Assembly (NCBI RefSeq): GCF_035271045.1
Contig: NZ_DATESC010000002.1
Location: forward strand, 1 to 64,000
Direction of reading: 5' to 3'
DNA length: 64,000 nucleotides
DNA from: Marinospirillum sp035271045
Lineage (GTDB): Bacteria; Pseudomonadota; Gammaproteobacteria; Pseudomonadales; Halomonadaceae
Each line of letters starts with the position of its first letter. The first letter of the stretch is position 1. The translations under genes were made by a program, and so were the position numbers. This document shows positions 1-7,300 of the stretch, piece by piece. The notes under the pieces were generated by a model. It saw nothing but the letters and a program-made list of their open reading frames with translations. It did no database searches and was not told the origin of the DNA.

Positions 1-76
1 GATCATTGACTAGAGATACCGCTTCTTCTTTGAATTCTTTAGAGTAGGTTTTATATTTACGTTTCTGATTCATCAT
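1..76 (-). CDS. IS3-family transposase OrfA, N-terminal fragment (runs off left edge)
   Basis: The N-terminus reads MNQKRKYKTYSKEFKEEAVS, the usual opening of IS3-family OrfA proteins, in which a basic stretch and a (Y/F)xxEFKxEAV motif start a helix-turn-helix that binds the element ends. Only about 25 residues are in the window. Two ATG codons are adjacent at 76 and 71-73; a GAGGTG ribosome-binding site lies just upstream, so the second ATG is probably used. OrfB, with the DDE catalytic domain, should lie to the left. The family call is from these few residues only. Confidence 0.65.
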   Translation of the reverse strand, partial: MMNQKRKYKTYSKEFKEEAVSLVND

Positions 77-141
77 TCACCTCAAGCTAGACAGGGTCTA
101 TTGTCTCTCATTGAAGTGTCTATTGGAATTAGACCAGAACA
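1..141 (-). mobile_element. End of an IS3-family insertion sequence (rest lies outside the window)
   Basis: The start of an OrfA-type transposase gene lies here on the minus strand. It is preceded by about 60 bases that end, on the minus strand, in TG (TGTTCTGGTCTAATTCC from 141, or TGGTCTAATTCC from 136), as expected for IS3-family termini that begin TG and end CA. The boundary is set to 141, but 136 is equally possible because the other terminal repeat and the target-site duplication are off the left edge. The element sits inside a small DUF1508-type gene (see 98-199). Confidence 0.6.
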
Positions 142-199
142 ATTTGCCATCATTGCCTTTATAAATTTCACATTTACCTTTATCTTTACCAGCAGCCAT
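98..199 (-). pseudogene. DUF1508 (YegP-like) protein, disrupted by the IS after about 20 codons
   Basis: An ATG at 199 with a strong AGGAGAG ribosome-binding site opens a frame beginning MAAGKDKGKCEIYKGNDGK. This matches the start of small DUF1508/YegP proteins, in which a KFEIYKDKxGxYRWRL strand forms half of a tandem beta-beta-alpha repeat. The similarity stops where the IS terminus begins (136-141), and the frame then runs through IS sequence to a TAG at 98-100. The gene is therefore truncated; its remaining part should lie beyond the far side of the IS, outside the window. Function of the family is not established. Confidence 0.6.
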
Positions 200-231
200 A
201 CTTCTCTCCTTTTTTTAATTCCAAACCCAAA

Positions 232-265
232 AAAGCCAACTGCCTTGTTTTGGCTAGCTGGCTTT
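232..265 (-). terminator. Possible weak terminator upstream of the DUF1508 remnant
   Basis: AAAGCCA (232-238) pairs with TGGCTTT (259-265) with additional bulged pairing inside. On the minus strand the hairpin is followed by a T-rich run. It could end transcripts of the transposase gene at 431-1042. The remaining 266-368 stretch shows no gene. Confidence 0.35.
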
Positions 266-430
266 ATGTATTTGGTTTTTCGTTTGTCATTGTGATAATC
301 CTTATCTGTGTTTTGTCCATGCTTTCAATATAGCTTATTTCTACACCTTATCTAGTCATTTCGGAAAAAAAAGGGTCAGGCGCGTTCGGAGTTTTGGGAA
401 AGGGCTAAAGCCAATTTGGAATAAAAAAGG

Positions 431-1042
431 TCAACATATGGGGTCAGAGTCGTTCGGGGTTTTGAACGACTCTGACCCCTTTAACTCTGACCCCTTTACT
501 TCAAGCTTGAACAGGGCGCGGTAACGCTCTTGCCGTTGCTGGGTTGTTGTGCCCAAATTAAGGTATAACGGGTGGGATTTTAATAAGCTGGTTTCTTTAC
601 CTAACGCATTGTTTATATAACTAGACCAAGGGTAATTAGCTGGGTCTGCCACCATGCCTGCTCTAACTGGGTTTAATTCTATATAGCGATAAACTTCTAA
701 TAGATACATTTCACTTTGTACTAAAGAAGATTTAAAACGCCCTTCCCATAAAGTCCCTGTTCTTTCATAACGGCGGTTAAAATATTGAACATAACGTCGT
801 CCTAATGACTGCATCATTAACGAAATAGCCGCTGGGGCTTGGGGCGTGCATAATAAATGCACGTGGTTGGTCATTAATACCCAAGCATGAATTTCTACAT
901 TAAACTTATCGGCAGCATCTTTAAGCCAAGTAATATAAGCCTGCCTATCTTCGTCATTATTAAAAATAGCCTGCCGATTATTACCACGCTGAATAACGTG
1001 TTGTGGCACACCAACAATAGAAACCCTAGGCTTGCGTGACAT
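431..1042 (-). CDS. REP-associated tyrosine transposase (RAYT, IS200-like Y1 family)
   Basis: A single-stranded-DNA transposase of the Y1/HUH class. The product carries the HUH motif in MTNHVHLL, a conserved RRYVQYFNRRYERTGTLWEGR block containing the candidate catalytic tyrosine, and the typical ELNPVRAGMV...YPWSS signature of RAYT proteins. The start is taken at 1042 because AAGGAG lies six bases upstream; a further upstream ATG at 1078 would be inside a REP-like repeat. The last ~20 residues (GSELKGSESFKTPNDSD) are translated from the REP-like repeats at 440-500, so the reading frame has run into its own repeat. RAYTs process REP palindromes and are usually single-copy and domesticated rather than self-mobile. 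Confidence 0.88.
   Translation of the reverse strand: MSRKPRVSIVGVPQHVIQRGNNRQAIFNNDEDRQAYITWLKDAADKFNVEIHAWVLMTNHVHLLCTPQAPAAISLMMQSLGRRYVQYFNRRYERTGTLWEGRFKSSLVQSEMYLLEVYRYIELNPVRAGMVADPANYPWSSYINNALGKETSLLKSHPLYLNLGTTTQQRQERYRALFKLEVKGSELKGSESFKTPNDSDPIC
440..500. repeat. REP-like inverted repeat plus extra half copy (GGGGTCAGAGTC family)
   Basis: GGGGTCAGAGTCGTTC and its exact complement GAACGACTCTGACCCC flank an 8-base loop (440-479). A further half copy ACTCTGACCCC follows at 484-494. A degenerate copy (GGGTCAGGCGCGTTCGGAG) is at about 370-388. The same core returns at 1065, 1150, 3430 and 4295. These repeats surround a RAYT-type transposase, which is the known partner of REP palindromes, and the first unit also encodes part of that protein's C-terminus. 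Confidence 0.8.
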
Positions 1043-1064
1043 AAAAAACTCCTTTTTGGGATTT

Positions 1065-1104
1065 GGGGTCAGAGTCAATTTAGGTTTTTTTTGACTCTGA
1101 CCCC
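1065..1104. repeat. REP-like inverted repeat upstream of the RAYT gene
   Basis: GGGGTCAGAGTCAA (1065-1078) faces TTGACTCTGACCCC (1091-1104) across a T-rich loop. This is the same family as the unit at 440-479 and lies directly 5' of the RAYT start, so the transposase gene is bracketed by its repeats on both sides. Confidence 0.8.
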
Positions 1105-1149
1105 TTTACTTATAGTTCAAGTAGCAGCTTGACGCTAGGGTGGTTTTTT

Positions 1150-1170
1150 AAATTGACTCTGACCCCTTTT
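1150..1170. repeat. Single REP-like half unit
   Basis: AAATTGACTCTGACCCCTTTT is one arm of the REP-like unit, without its partner arm nearby. Confidence 0.65.
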
Positions 1171-1296
1171 AACAGGTTCGGATAAAGGCGGTATTTATAG
1201 GCTTTTAGCATGACAGTCTATGTCTATAATTCGATGGTTTGTACGGTTCAGCTAAGTATAAGTAGTATTTTAGTACACAATCAACTTAGGCATTGA

Positions 1297-1512
1297 TTGA
1301 TTAATATGCACCCAAACATTATGCCAAGCAAGTTTATCAATAATCTAAAAACCGTCTCAAGCCGACTTATAAGAAAGGCATTTGCAGATCATTTAGCGCA
1401 GCACTATTGGAAACCTGTGCTTTGGACACGCACTGACTGCCTACTTACAACAGGCGGAGCAACGATTGATACGATTAGGCGTTACATCGAAAAACAAGAG
1501 CGCCCTAGCTAG
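1297..1512 (+). pseudogene. IS200/IS605 TnpA remnant (C-terminal half only)
   Basis: The 71-residue frame contains SSRLIRKAF, WKPVLWTRTDCLLTTGGA and IRRYIEKQ, which match in order the second half of IS200/IS605 TnpA (S-S-R-x-L-R, W-x-x-x-x-W-S, T-T-G-G-A, YIExQ). The tyrosine of RRYIEKQ is the position of the catalytic Y1 nucleophile. The N-terminal half with the HUH motif is missing, so the protein cannot be active. No credible start signal precedes it. The stretch 1180-1296 before it shows no gene and may be degraded IS sequence. Confidence 0.75.
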
Positions 1513-1558
1513 GGCGCTGTGCTTACATCTCCACCTAAATCAAAGATTCTAGGTGGAG
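1500..1558. repeat. Two perfect hairpins at the end of the IS200/IS605 remnant
   Basis: GCGCCCTAGCTAGGGCGC (1500-1517) is a perfect 18-base palindrome overlapping the end of the TnpA frame. CTCCACCTA (1529-1537) and TAGGTGGAG (1550-1558) form a second hairpin with a 12-base loop. IS200/IS605 elements are recognised through subterminal hairpins, so one of these may be the old right end; the second could equally act as a terminator. Confidence 0.55.
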
Positions 1559-1574
1559 AATTACGCACAATTAG

Positions 1575-2417
1575 TTAAAATTTAAGCAGGTTGTTGTCTT
1601 CTTCGCCGAATATTTGGTCTAGGTTTAGGTTTTGGGCGTTGTCTGTGGTTTGTTGTTCTTTTTGGTGGTGTTGGTTGAGGGTTTCTAGGTGTTTTAAGCG
1701 GGGTTTGGAAAGTAGTTGGGCCTGGGCGATTTCTAGGGCGTGGTGTTGGTTTAGTTCGGCCAGTGCTTCGCCATTAAGTTGTTTTAGTGCGGTGGCATCT
1801 ATTTGGTATACGCCTTTTACGGGTGTTGGGGTGTTGTTTTGGTTTTGTTCTAGCGGCCAAGGCACAATTAATTGGTGTTGGGCGAGGAGGTCTACGGCTT
1901 GTTGGGTGAGTTGTTTATTGGCTTGGTATTGTTGTAAGAAGTTGATTATTTCTGTAACGGGTTGGGTAAGTTGGTTTTCTGGGGTAAACAGTGGTTCGCC
2001 GGTGGGGTTGGCTTCTGGGTTTAGGTGTACAAATTCGCTGTTTTGGTCGATGCACAGCATAAGTTCTTCGGCGGTTTTTTCCACCAGTGCAAAAGGGTGG
2101 CTGCGAAAGGTGGCGGGTATATAGGGTACGCGCCATTGGCCTTGGGTGTTTACGTAAAGGTTTAGGTTGGCTTGTAGGCTTTGCAGTGCCACCAGTTGAA
2201 AGCCTTTTTCTGTGGCTATAAAGGCTAGGGGGTAGAAGGGCAGTAGTTCGGCCAGTTCTGCTTGTAATATGGGCGCGGCAGTGGTGTTTTTGGTGAATTG
2301 ATAGTGGGTATATTTTACCCAATGGGTGTGTTGGTGGGTGGATTTTTGTACCGCTACCCATTGGGGGGTGTAGGGGGTTGGGGCTTCGTTGGTGGCTGGG
2401 TTGGTAGTTGGTTTCAT
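1575..2417 (-). CDS. SapC family protein (S-layer associated), copy 1
   Basis: A 280-residue protein of the SapC family (Pfam SapC), first described next to the S-layer genes of Campylobacter fetus. Features matching the family are a conserved hydrophobic strand FYPLAFI, then GQWRVPYIPATFRSHPFALV and LMLCIDQNSEFV. There is no signal peptide or membrane segment, so it is probably cytoplasmic. The protein ends in a conserved acidic tail, IFGEEDNNLLKF, shared with its paralogue 120 bases upstream. It lies downstream of both S-layer genes on the same strand. The molecular role of the family is not established; a part in S-layer protein handling before export is an inference from the neighbourhood. 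Confidence 0.85.
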   Translation of the reverse strand: MKPTTNPATNEAPTPYTPQWVAVQKSTHQHTHWVKYTHYQFTKNTTAAPILQAELAELLPFYPLAFIATEKGFQLVALQSLQANLNLYVNTQGQWRVPYIPATFRSHPFALVEKTAEELMLCIDQNSEFVHLNPEANPTGEPLFTPENQLTQPVTEIINFLQQYQANKQLTQQAVDLLAQHQLIVPWPLEQNQNNTPTPVKGVYQIDATALKQLNGEALAELNQHHALEIAQAQLLSKPRLKHLETLNQHHQKEQQTTDNAQNLNLDQIFGEEDNNLLKF

Positions 2418-2538
2418 GGTTAGCTTTCCTTGGTGGTTGGTTTGAATTTAAGAAAAGTCATTCTAGTACAAGGGATGCTTCACTAACGTTTGCAATGACG
2501 TGACCTCTTTTCTTCTTTCTTACACATTTCTTATATTG

Positions 2539-3345
2539 TTAGAATTTAAGCAGGTCGTCGTCTTCTTCGCCAAAGAGTTCTTCTAGGTCTAGTTCTTGGG
2601 CGCTTTTGTCTAGCGCGTTGTGTTGCTGGTGTTGTTGGTAGAGTGTTTCTAGGGTGGCGATGTTGTTGGTTGATAACCGTTGGGCGTAGATGAAGGTGAG
2701 TAGGCCGGTGTTGCGTAGGTCGGCTAGTTGTTCTGGGCTTAGTTCGTTTAGTTTGGCTTCATCTATTTGGTAGAGGCCTTTTAGGGTTGTCGTATTTTGT
2801 ATAACCGTGGGTTGCCAAGGGGTGAAGAGGTTAAGTTCGTTTAGGCGGCGGCAGGCTTGTTGGGTGGTTTGTAGGTTAGCGGCCAGTTGTTGTAAAAAGT
2901 CTAGCATTTGTTGCAGTTCATGGCTGGGTTGGTCTTGGCTGTTAAACAGTTCTAGGGTTTTGCCCGAGGTGGCTTGTTCTTTGGGTAGAATAAGTTGGCT
3001 GTTGGTGTCGGCACAAATAATGTATTCGCCTGTTTCTGGGTGTGGGGCCAGGGCGAAAGGGTAGGCGCGTAGGTAGGCGGGTAGGTAGTTGCCTAACCAG
3101 CGGCCATCCGGGGCGACAAATAGGTTTTGGTTGGCTTGGTAGCCAAGCAGTGCCACGGGGTTGTATTGGTCGATGTCTGGGTCGTGTAAAAAGGCAATGG
3201 GGTATTGGCCGGCGGCTTTTTTAAATTCTGCGCCCACTAAAGGTAGGGTTTGTTGGTGTTTGGCGTAAAGGGTGTTTTGTTTTACCACCCAAACTAAATC
3301 TTTAAAAGTGGTGGGCGAAAGGCCTTGGTATTGGGCGTTGTGCAT
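2539..3345 (-). CDS. SapC family protein (S-layer associated), copy 2
   Basis: A 268-residue paralogue of the product of 1575-2417. The same landmarks appear in the same order: QYPIAFL, GRWLGNYLPAYLRAYPFAL, YIICADTNSQLI, a helical middle, TTTLKGLYQIDEAKLNEL, and an acidic tail LFGEEDDDLLKF. Both copies end in GEED(N/D)(N/D)LLKF, so the tail is probably a functional contact rather than random. The pair most likely arose by tandem duplication and has diverged strongly in between. No export signal is visible. A terminator-like hairpin lies just upstream (3371-3405), so the two sapC genes probably form their own transcription unit, separate from the S-layer genes. Confidence 0.85.
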   Translation of the reverse strand: MHNAQYQGLSPTTFKDLVWVVKQNTLYAKHQQTLPLVGAEFKKAAGQYPIAFLHDPDIDQYNPVALLGYQANQNLFVAPDGRWLGNYLPAYLRAYPFALAPHPETGEYIICADTNSQLILPKEQATSGKTLELFNSQDQPSHELQQMLDFLQQLAANLQTTQQACRRLNELNLFTPWQPTVIQNTTTLKGLYQIDEAKLNELSPEQLADLRNTGLLTFIYAQRLSTNNIATLETLYQQHQQHNALDKSAQELDLEELFGEEDDDLLKF

Positions 3346-3370
3346 GGCGGTCTCTGGTTAAGTTGGGTTG

Positions 3371-3405
3371 AAAAAACCCCACGTCCTTGTGGGAGGTGGG
3401 GTTTT
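3371..3405 (-). terminator. Intrinsic terminator after the small gene 3463-3633
   Basis: On the minus strand AAAACCCCAC pairs with GTGGGGTTTT and a T run follows. It is nearly identical to the hairpin at 4214-4249. Confidence 0.8.
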
Positions 3406-3429
3406 GTTTGTTGCTAGAAGTTTTGAATT

Positions 3430-3445
3430 AAATTGACTCTGACCC
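3430..3445. repeat. REP-like half unit
   Basis: AAATTGACTCTGACCC, part of direct-repeat copy A, immediately 3' of the small gene at 3463 on the minus strand. Confidence 0.65.
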
Positions 3446-3462
3446 TATTAAGCGTTATTTAG

Positions 3463-3633
3463 CTATGCTGCATTTAATGTTATTACTTGATAGTTTTTAA
3501 CTACTTCCTTTGAATTGATTAAAGCTAATGCAACCTTTTCTAATCCAGTCTGATTAATAGCAAAGTCAAGTGCGCTTAGAAGTTCAGTGCGCTGTTTTGA
3601 GTGCAAGGTTTTTTTCTCGTCATTTAGCGACAT
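3463..3633 (-). CDS. Small hypothetical protein, 56 residues
   Basis: Not recognised. The product MSLNDEKKTLHSKQRTELLS... is predicted mostly helical, soluble, with no signal peptide or cysteine. The ATG at 3633 is preferred over the TTG at 3645; a GGGG stretch upstream is a weak ribosome-binding site. It starts 33 bases after the stop of the gene at 3667-4188 and shares its terminator block with the S-layer gene, so the two small genes are probably co-transcribed. Confidence 0.5.
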   Translation of the reverse strand: MSLNDEKKTLHSKQRTELLSALDFAINQTGLEKVALALINSKEVVKNYQVITLNAA

Positions 3634-3666
3634 AGTAAGCCCCAATTTAATGTTATCTATACCTGT

Positions 3667-4188
3667 TTAGCTGCGTAAGACCAACCAGCGGCCTTCTTTT
3701 TTAATTTCTTCAAAAGACTCTGAGTCTTCAAGTGCTGCATAGGTTGTTATTAATAAGTCTAGCATAGTTTTGTTTCGACCGTACAACTTTAGCGTATCTA
3801 TATTATGGTCATTTTTAGCATCAAAAGAACCTGCAACAGCAGTACGGTAGGCAGTTACAGCAGTTTTAATGGCTTTTAAGTCTTTAGCCTCAACCTTAGC
3901 TTCAATTGCTGGCGAAAGCGTTACATTGAGTAGCTTCATCCAACGATTATTTTTACCTTTTTGTGAAATAACTAGCTCGCACACAGCTACAGGGCTTTTA
4001 TCTTTTTGTGTGAATACGCCATAAGCTAGCGATGATGACTGTACAGTTGCTTGTGTGCTAAGGGATTCTCCTATCCATTTAAGTTGGCGTACAACTTCTT
4101 GTGGGAAAATATTACAAGTTTCTGCTTCTTTTGACCATATTTCCAAGGCTTCTTCATAAGTTGAAGAATTAAACTGTTCAAAATACAT
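3667..4188 (-). CDS. Hypothetical protein, 173 residues, in the S-layer locus
   Basis: Not recognised. The sequence MYFEQFNSSTYEEALEIWSK... alternates helices and strands and has a conserved-looking segment AVCELVISQKGKNNRWMKLL followed by a lysine-rich helix and a C-terminal helix ending GRWLVL. The strand pattern in the middle is reminiscent of GNAT acyltransferases, but no acetyl-CoA P-loop can be seen, so this is only a guess. There is no signal peptide. It lies between the duplicated terminator/REP blocks together with the gene at 3463. Confidence 0.6.
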   Translation of the reverse strand: MYFEQFNSSTYEEALEIWSKEAETCNIFPQEVVRQLKWIGESLSTQATVQSSSLAYGVFTQKDKSPVAVCELVISQKGKNNRWMKLLNVTLSPAIEAKVEAKDLKAIKTAVTAYRTAVAGSFDAKNDHNIDTLKLYGRNKTMLDLLITTYAALEDSESFEEIKKEGRWLVLRS

Positions 4189-4213
4189 GTTTATTTACCT
4201 AGATAAATAATTG

Positions 4214-4249
4214 AAAAAAACCCCACTTCCTTGTGGGAGGTGGGGTTTT
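4214..4249 (-). terminator. Intrinsic terminator of the S-layer gene 4314-7415
   Basis: On the minus strand AAAACCCCAC, a loop containing TCCCACAAGGAA, then GTGGGGTTTT and a T run: a strong rho-independent terminator about 70 bases after the S-layer stop codon. Confidence 0.85.
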
Positions 4250-4294
4250 GTTGTTGCTAGAGGTTTTGAATCAAATTAAATCGCTTAAATTTAA

Positions 4295-4308
4295 ATGACT
4301 CTGACCCC
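4295..4308. repeat. REP-like half unit at the S-layer gene 3' end
   Basis: ATGACTCTGACCCC lies five bases from the stop codon of the S-layer gene. It is the most distant copy of the family that I can see from the RAYT gene; none was noticed in the remaining 59 kb. Confidence 0.65.
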
Positions 4309-4313
4309 TATTA

Positions 4314-7300
4314 TTATGCGAAGCCGTTTACAGCAGTTACTGTGTAGTCTGCTTCTGATAAACCTGTTAGCTGTACTAGTACGTTTGCATCGCCATTATG
4401 AACGTAAACATCGCCATCGTATGCAAAGCCTTGCGATGTAGCACCACCATTACCATCTAGGTCTATTTCAATCTGTGTGATAACAGCTGTTGTATTAACG
4501 CTGGTTACTACATCAAAGTCGGTTTCTAGTGCGGTAACTACTGCAGCACGGTTAGCAAAGACAGTGGTAATATCGGTAATTGCCGCACCGCCTGTTAATA
4601 CATCAACACCTACTTCAAAGTCGGTGATGGTGGCTAACAAATTACTAGTAGTTGAAGAGAAGCCGAAGGTGTCTGCACCTAAACCGCCTGTTACCATGGC
4701 TGTTGCTATGCCAGCTGCATCAAGCGCACCAGCTGCATTATAAACAGCGCCTTGCACTGTGATGGTGTCGTTTTGTACACCACCGGTGATTTCTACGGTT
4801 TGACGGTCAACAACTTCAATGTTGTTTACACCCACGCCACTACCAAATACATCGGCAGTACCATTGGCATTGTCACCGTCTTCATTTGTGTAGCCAACCA
4901 CTTTAACGGCAAAGTCACCTAGTAAATCTGATGCATCAAGTGCGACATCTTGCGCTTCGCCACCAACTTTTGTTGCAGTGAAAGGTGAAGATGCAACACC
5001 TGTAGTACCAGCGGTTAGGTTGCCTGCTGCTTCTGTAAAAACAACAGAAGCGTCACCGTTTGTATCTTCTTCAACAGCAAATGCAGTAGCAGGGTTTGCA
5101 CCAGCAACAACTGGATCATAAGTAATATCAATTTGAGTTGGTGTAGTTCCATTTGCTACTGCACTAATACCAGCAATACCATCTAAAGCAGTAATCAATG
5201 CAGCAAGGTTAGCATATGCAAAAGCAGGTAATGTAAACCCACCAGTAACTGCATGCTCTGAAGTACCATCAAAAGCGAAGCTAGAAGTATCAATGGTTGC
5301 TGTTGCTGAAGTACCAGTTACTGCAGTTACTGCTGGTGTACCAATGGCAAATGAACCTGTACCCGCAATGGTGGCACTGGCTAGTTTTTTCATATCAACA
5401 CCAACCGCTGCTTTACCTGAAGTGGTTACGTTCAGTTCTTCAACTTTGTTTAGGTTGGCTGTACTGCCAAGACTACCTGCAGCGTTACCTATAGCAAATG
5501 CTTTGTCGCCTTCTACCGTTAATGTTAGGGCTTGGGCTTCAGATGCATTTAATTCTAGGATGTTGTCGTGGGCTGCAACGTTTAGGTTAAGTTCTTCAGC
5601 TTTGCTGGCTGTTACTATACCGCCTAACTTACCTTCAGCATTAATGTTAACAATGGAGGCTTCGTTGGCTTGTAAAGTACCTGTAAAAGAAGTTGCTTCT
5701 GTGCCTTTGGTTCCTGCTGCATGGGTGTCGTTATAAAGGGCAGATTCAATGTTTAGGGTGACTTCTTCTGCTTTACCTGCGGTAATGGTGCCATTGTAGG
5801 TGCTGAAGGCCGAAACGTTAAAGTCTACAACTTCTGCTTCAGAAGCAACAACGGTGGCGCTAGAAGCGGTTGGTGTACCATTAACTAGTTTACCATCGCA
5901 ATCAACAGGGTTGGCGTTGCCTGCTGTGGTGTTAATGATTAGCTGGCCTTCACCTGTGTAGGTTGCTTTACCTGCAGAAGCATTACCTAGGTTTAGGGTT
6001 AGCTCGGTGTTGTCTAGGTTGGCTAGTAGTAGCTCGCCTGTCATACCGTAATTAACTGTGGTTAAGCCATCTACGCCTTCACCCGATACGGTTAGCTTGT
6101 TAGCACCTGTAACGGCTAGGGTTTGGAAGTTTTCCATGGTGGGCTTAATGGTTTTATCTGCATCTGCATTTATGGTTAGCTTGTTGTTGCCTTCGCCGCC
6201 ATTTAGCTTAACAGTCGTGGCTAAACCTGTTGCGCTTACGCTGATGTTGTCATCATTTGTACCCGCAGTAATTTCTTTTAGGTTTTGCGTAGCAGCTTTT
6301 GTTAAATCAGCGGTTACTTTGCCTGTGGCTGCTGAAGCATCAAATACATTTAACTGAGTGCTTACGTTAGAAAGGCTTGTGGTTGCTGCACCTGTTACGG
6401 TGATAGAGTCTATACCAACAGTACCAACATTAAATAGGTTTAGTGTACCCATTGAATTAATGTTTAGGTTATTTAGCTGGCCTAGGCCTGTGGCATCTAG
6501 GGTTATTGTTTCTGCTGCTTTGTAGTCTTTACAACCAACTTCACCTTCTGAAGCTGTACCAATGTTGTTTAGTACTAGGTTTAGGGTGTCGTCAGATGCT
6601 GAAGATACTGCACCTGTGGTGTAACCTAGTTTTAGGTTACCTTTGGCTAGGTCGTAAGCTTTAATTTCTGCGTTAGTGTCAGCCAAGTTTTTTAGTTCAA
6701 TGGTTTCTGCTGCCATTTTCAGGCTATAAGATTTTACGCCTTCAATGTCTTTGGCATCAAATATGCGACTGCGTGTGCTGTCGTTGGTTAGTTCTACATT
6801 TTCTACATTGGTCATACCGCCGTCTTTTTTGGCATCGAAACCAGAGAAGTTACCTTCCATAGAAAGCTTGAGGGTGTCTGTACCCGCGCCACCGTCAATA
6901 TTGTCGGATGACTGTAAGGTCGTTGTATTAGAACGGCTGGTGATAGCACCTACAATGGTGTCGTCGTTTGCGGTAGTGTACTGCACACCTTCAACGGCTT
7001 CTTCGCCTTCGGCCAAAGGCGCAATGGTTTCTGCACCCGAGGTTAACTCAAGCGTAACGCCTTCAACGCCTGGGTCTACTGGGTCTACTGGGTCTACTGG
7101 GTCTACTGGCGCGTCACCACCAACAGTCAGGCCGTTATCCGTTGCCGCTGCCTTTTTAGCCGCTGCGATATCTGCCTCATCATAGCCTACTGGGCTAGCG
7201 GGCTTATCTGCAGCCGGTGTTGCAATAAAAGTAAACACTTGAGACAAGGTAGCAAAGGCAGAAGTAACGTTAACTTCGCCTGCTTCATTAATAGAAACTT

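Larger units (their letters stand above)
3369..3450. repeat. Long direct repeat, copy A (terminator + GTTGCTAGA + REP core)
   Basis: The block TTGAAAAAACCCCAC, hairpin, GTTGCTAGAAGTTTTGAAT, AAATTGACTCTGACCC, CTATTA is repeated with a few differences at 4212-4312. The two copies lie just after the stop codons of the gene at 3463 and of the S-layer gene at 4314, and bracket the two small genes in between. Confidence 0.75.
4212..4312. repeat. Long direct repeat, copy B (terminator + GTTGCTAGA + REP core)
   Basis: Copy B of the block at 3369-3450, with an insertion of about 16 bases before the REP core ATGACTCTGACCCC (4295-4308). It ends against the tandem TAA stops of the S-layer gene. Confidence 0.75.

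Noticed and set aside
101..295. Plus-strand frame of 64 residues at the left end
   Set aside because: It is the complement of the IS end and the DUF1508 remnant, and is AT-driven hydrophobic sequence.
440..1170. IS-type terminal inverted repeats of a complete transposon
   Set aside because: The palindromes are REP-like and occur also as single half copies away from the gene; no target duplication is evident.
1591..2124. Plus-strand frame of 177 residues over the first sapC gene
   Set aside because: Shadow of the sapC gene with Trp/Cys/Ser-rich composition.
3042..3224. Glycine/arginine-rich plus-strand frame over the second sapC gene
   Set aside because: Antisense of the SapC coding sequence; composition follows the codon bias of the opposite strand.
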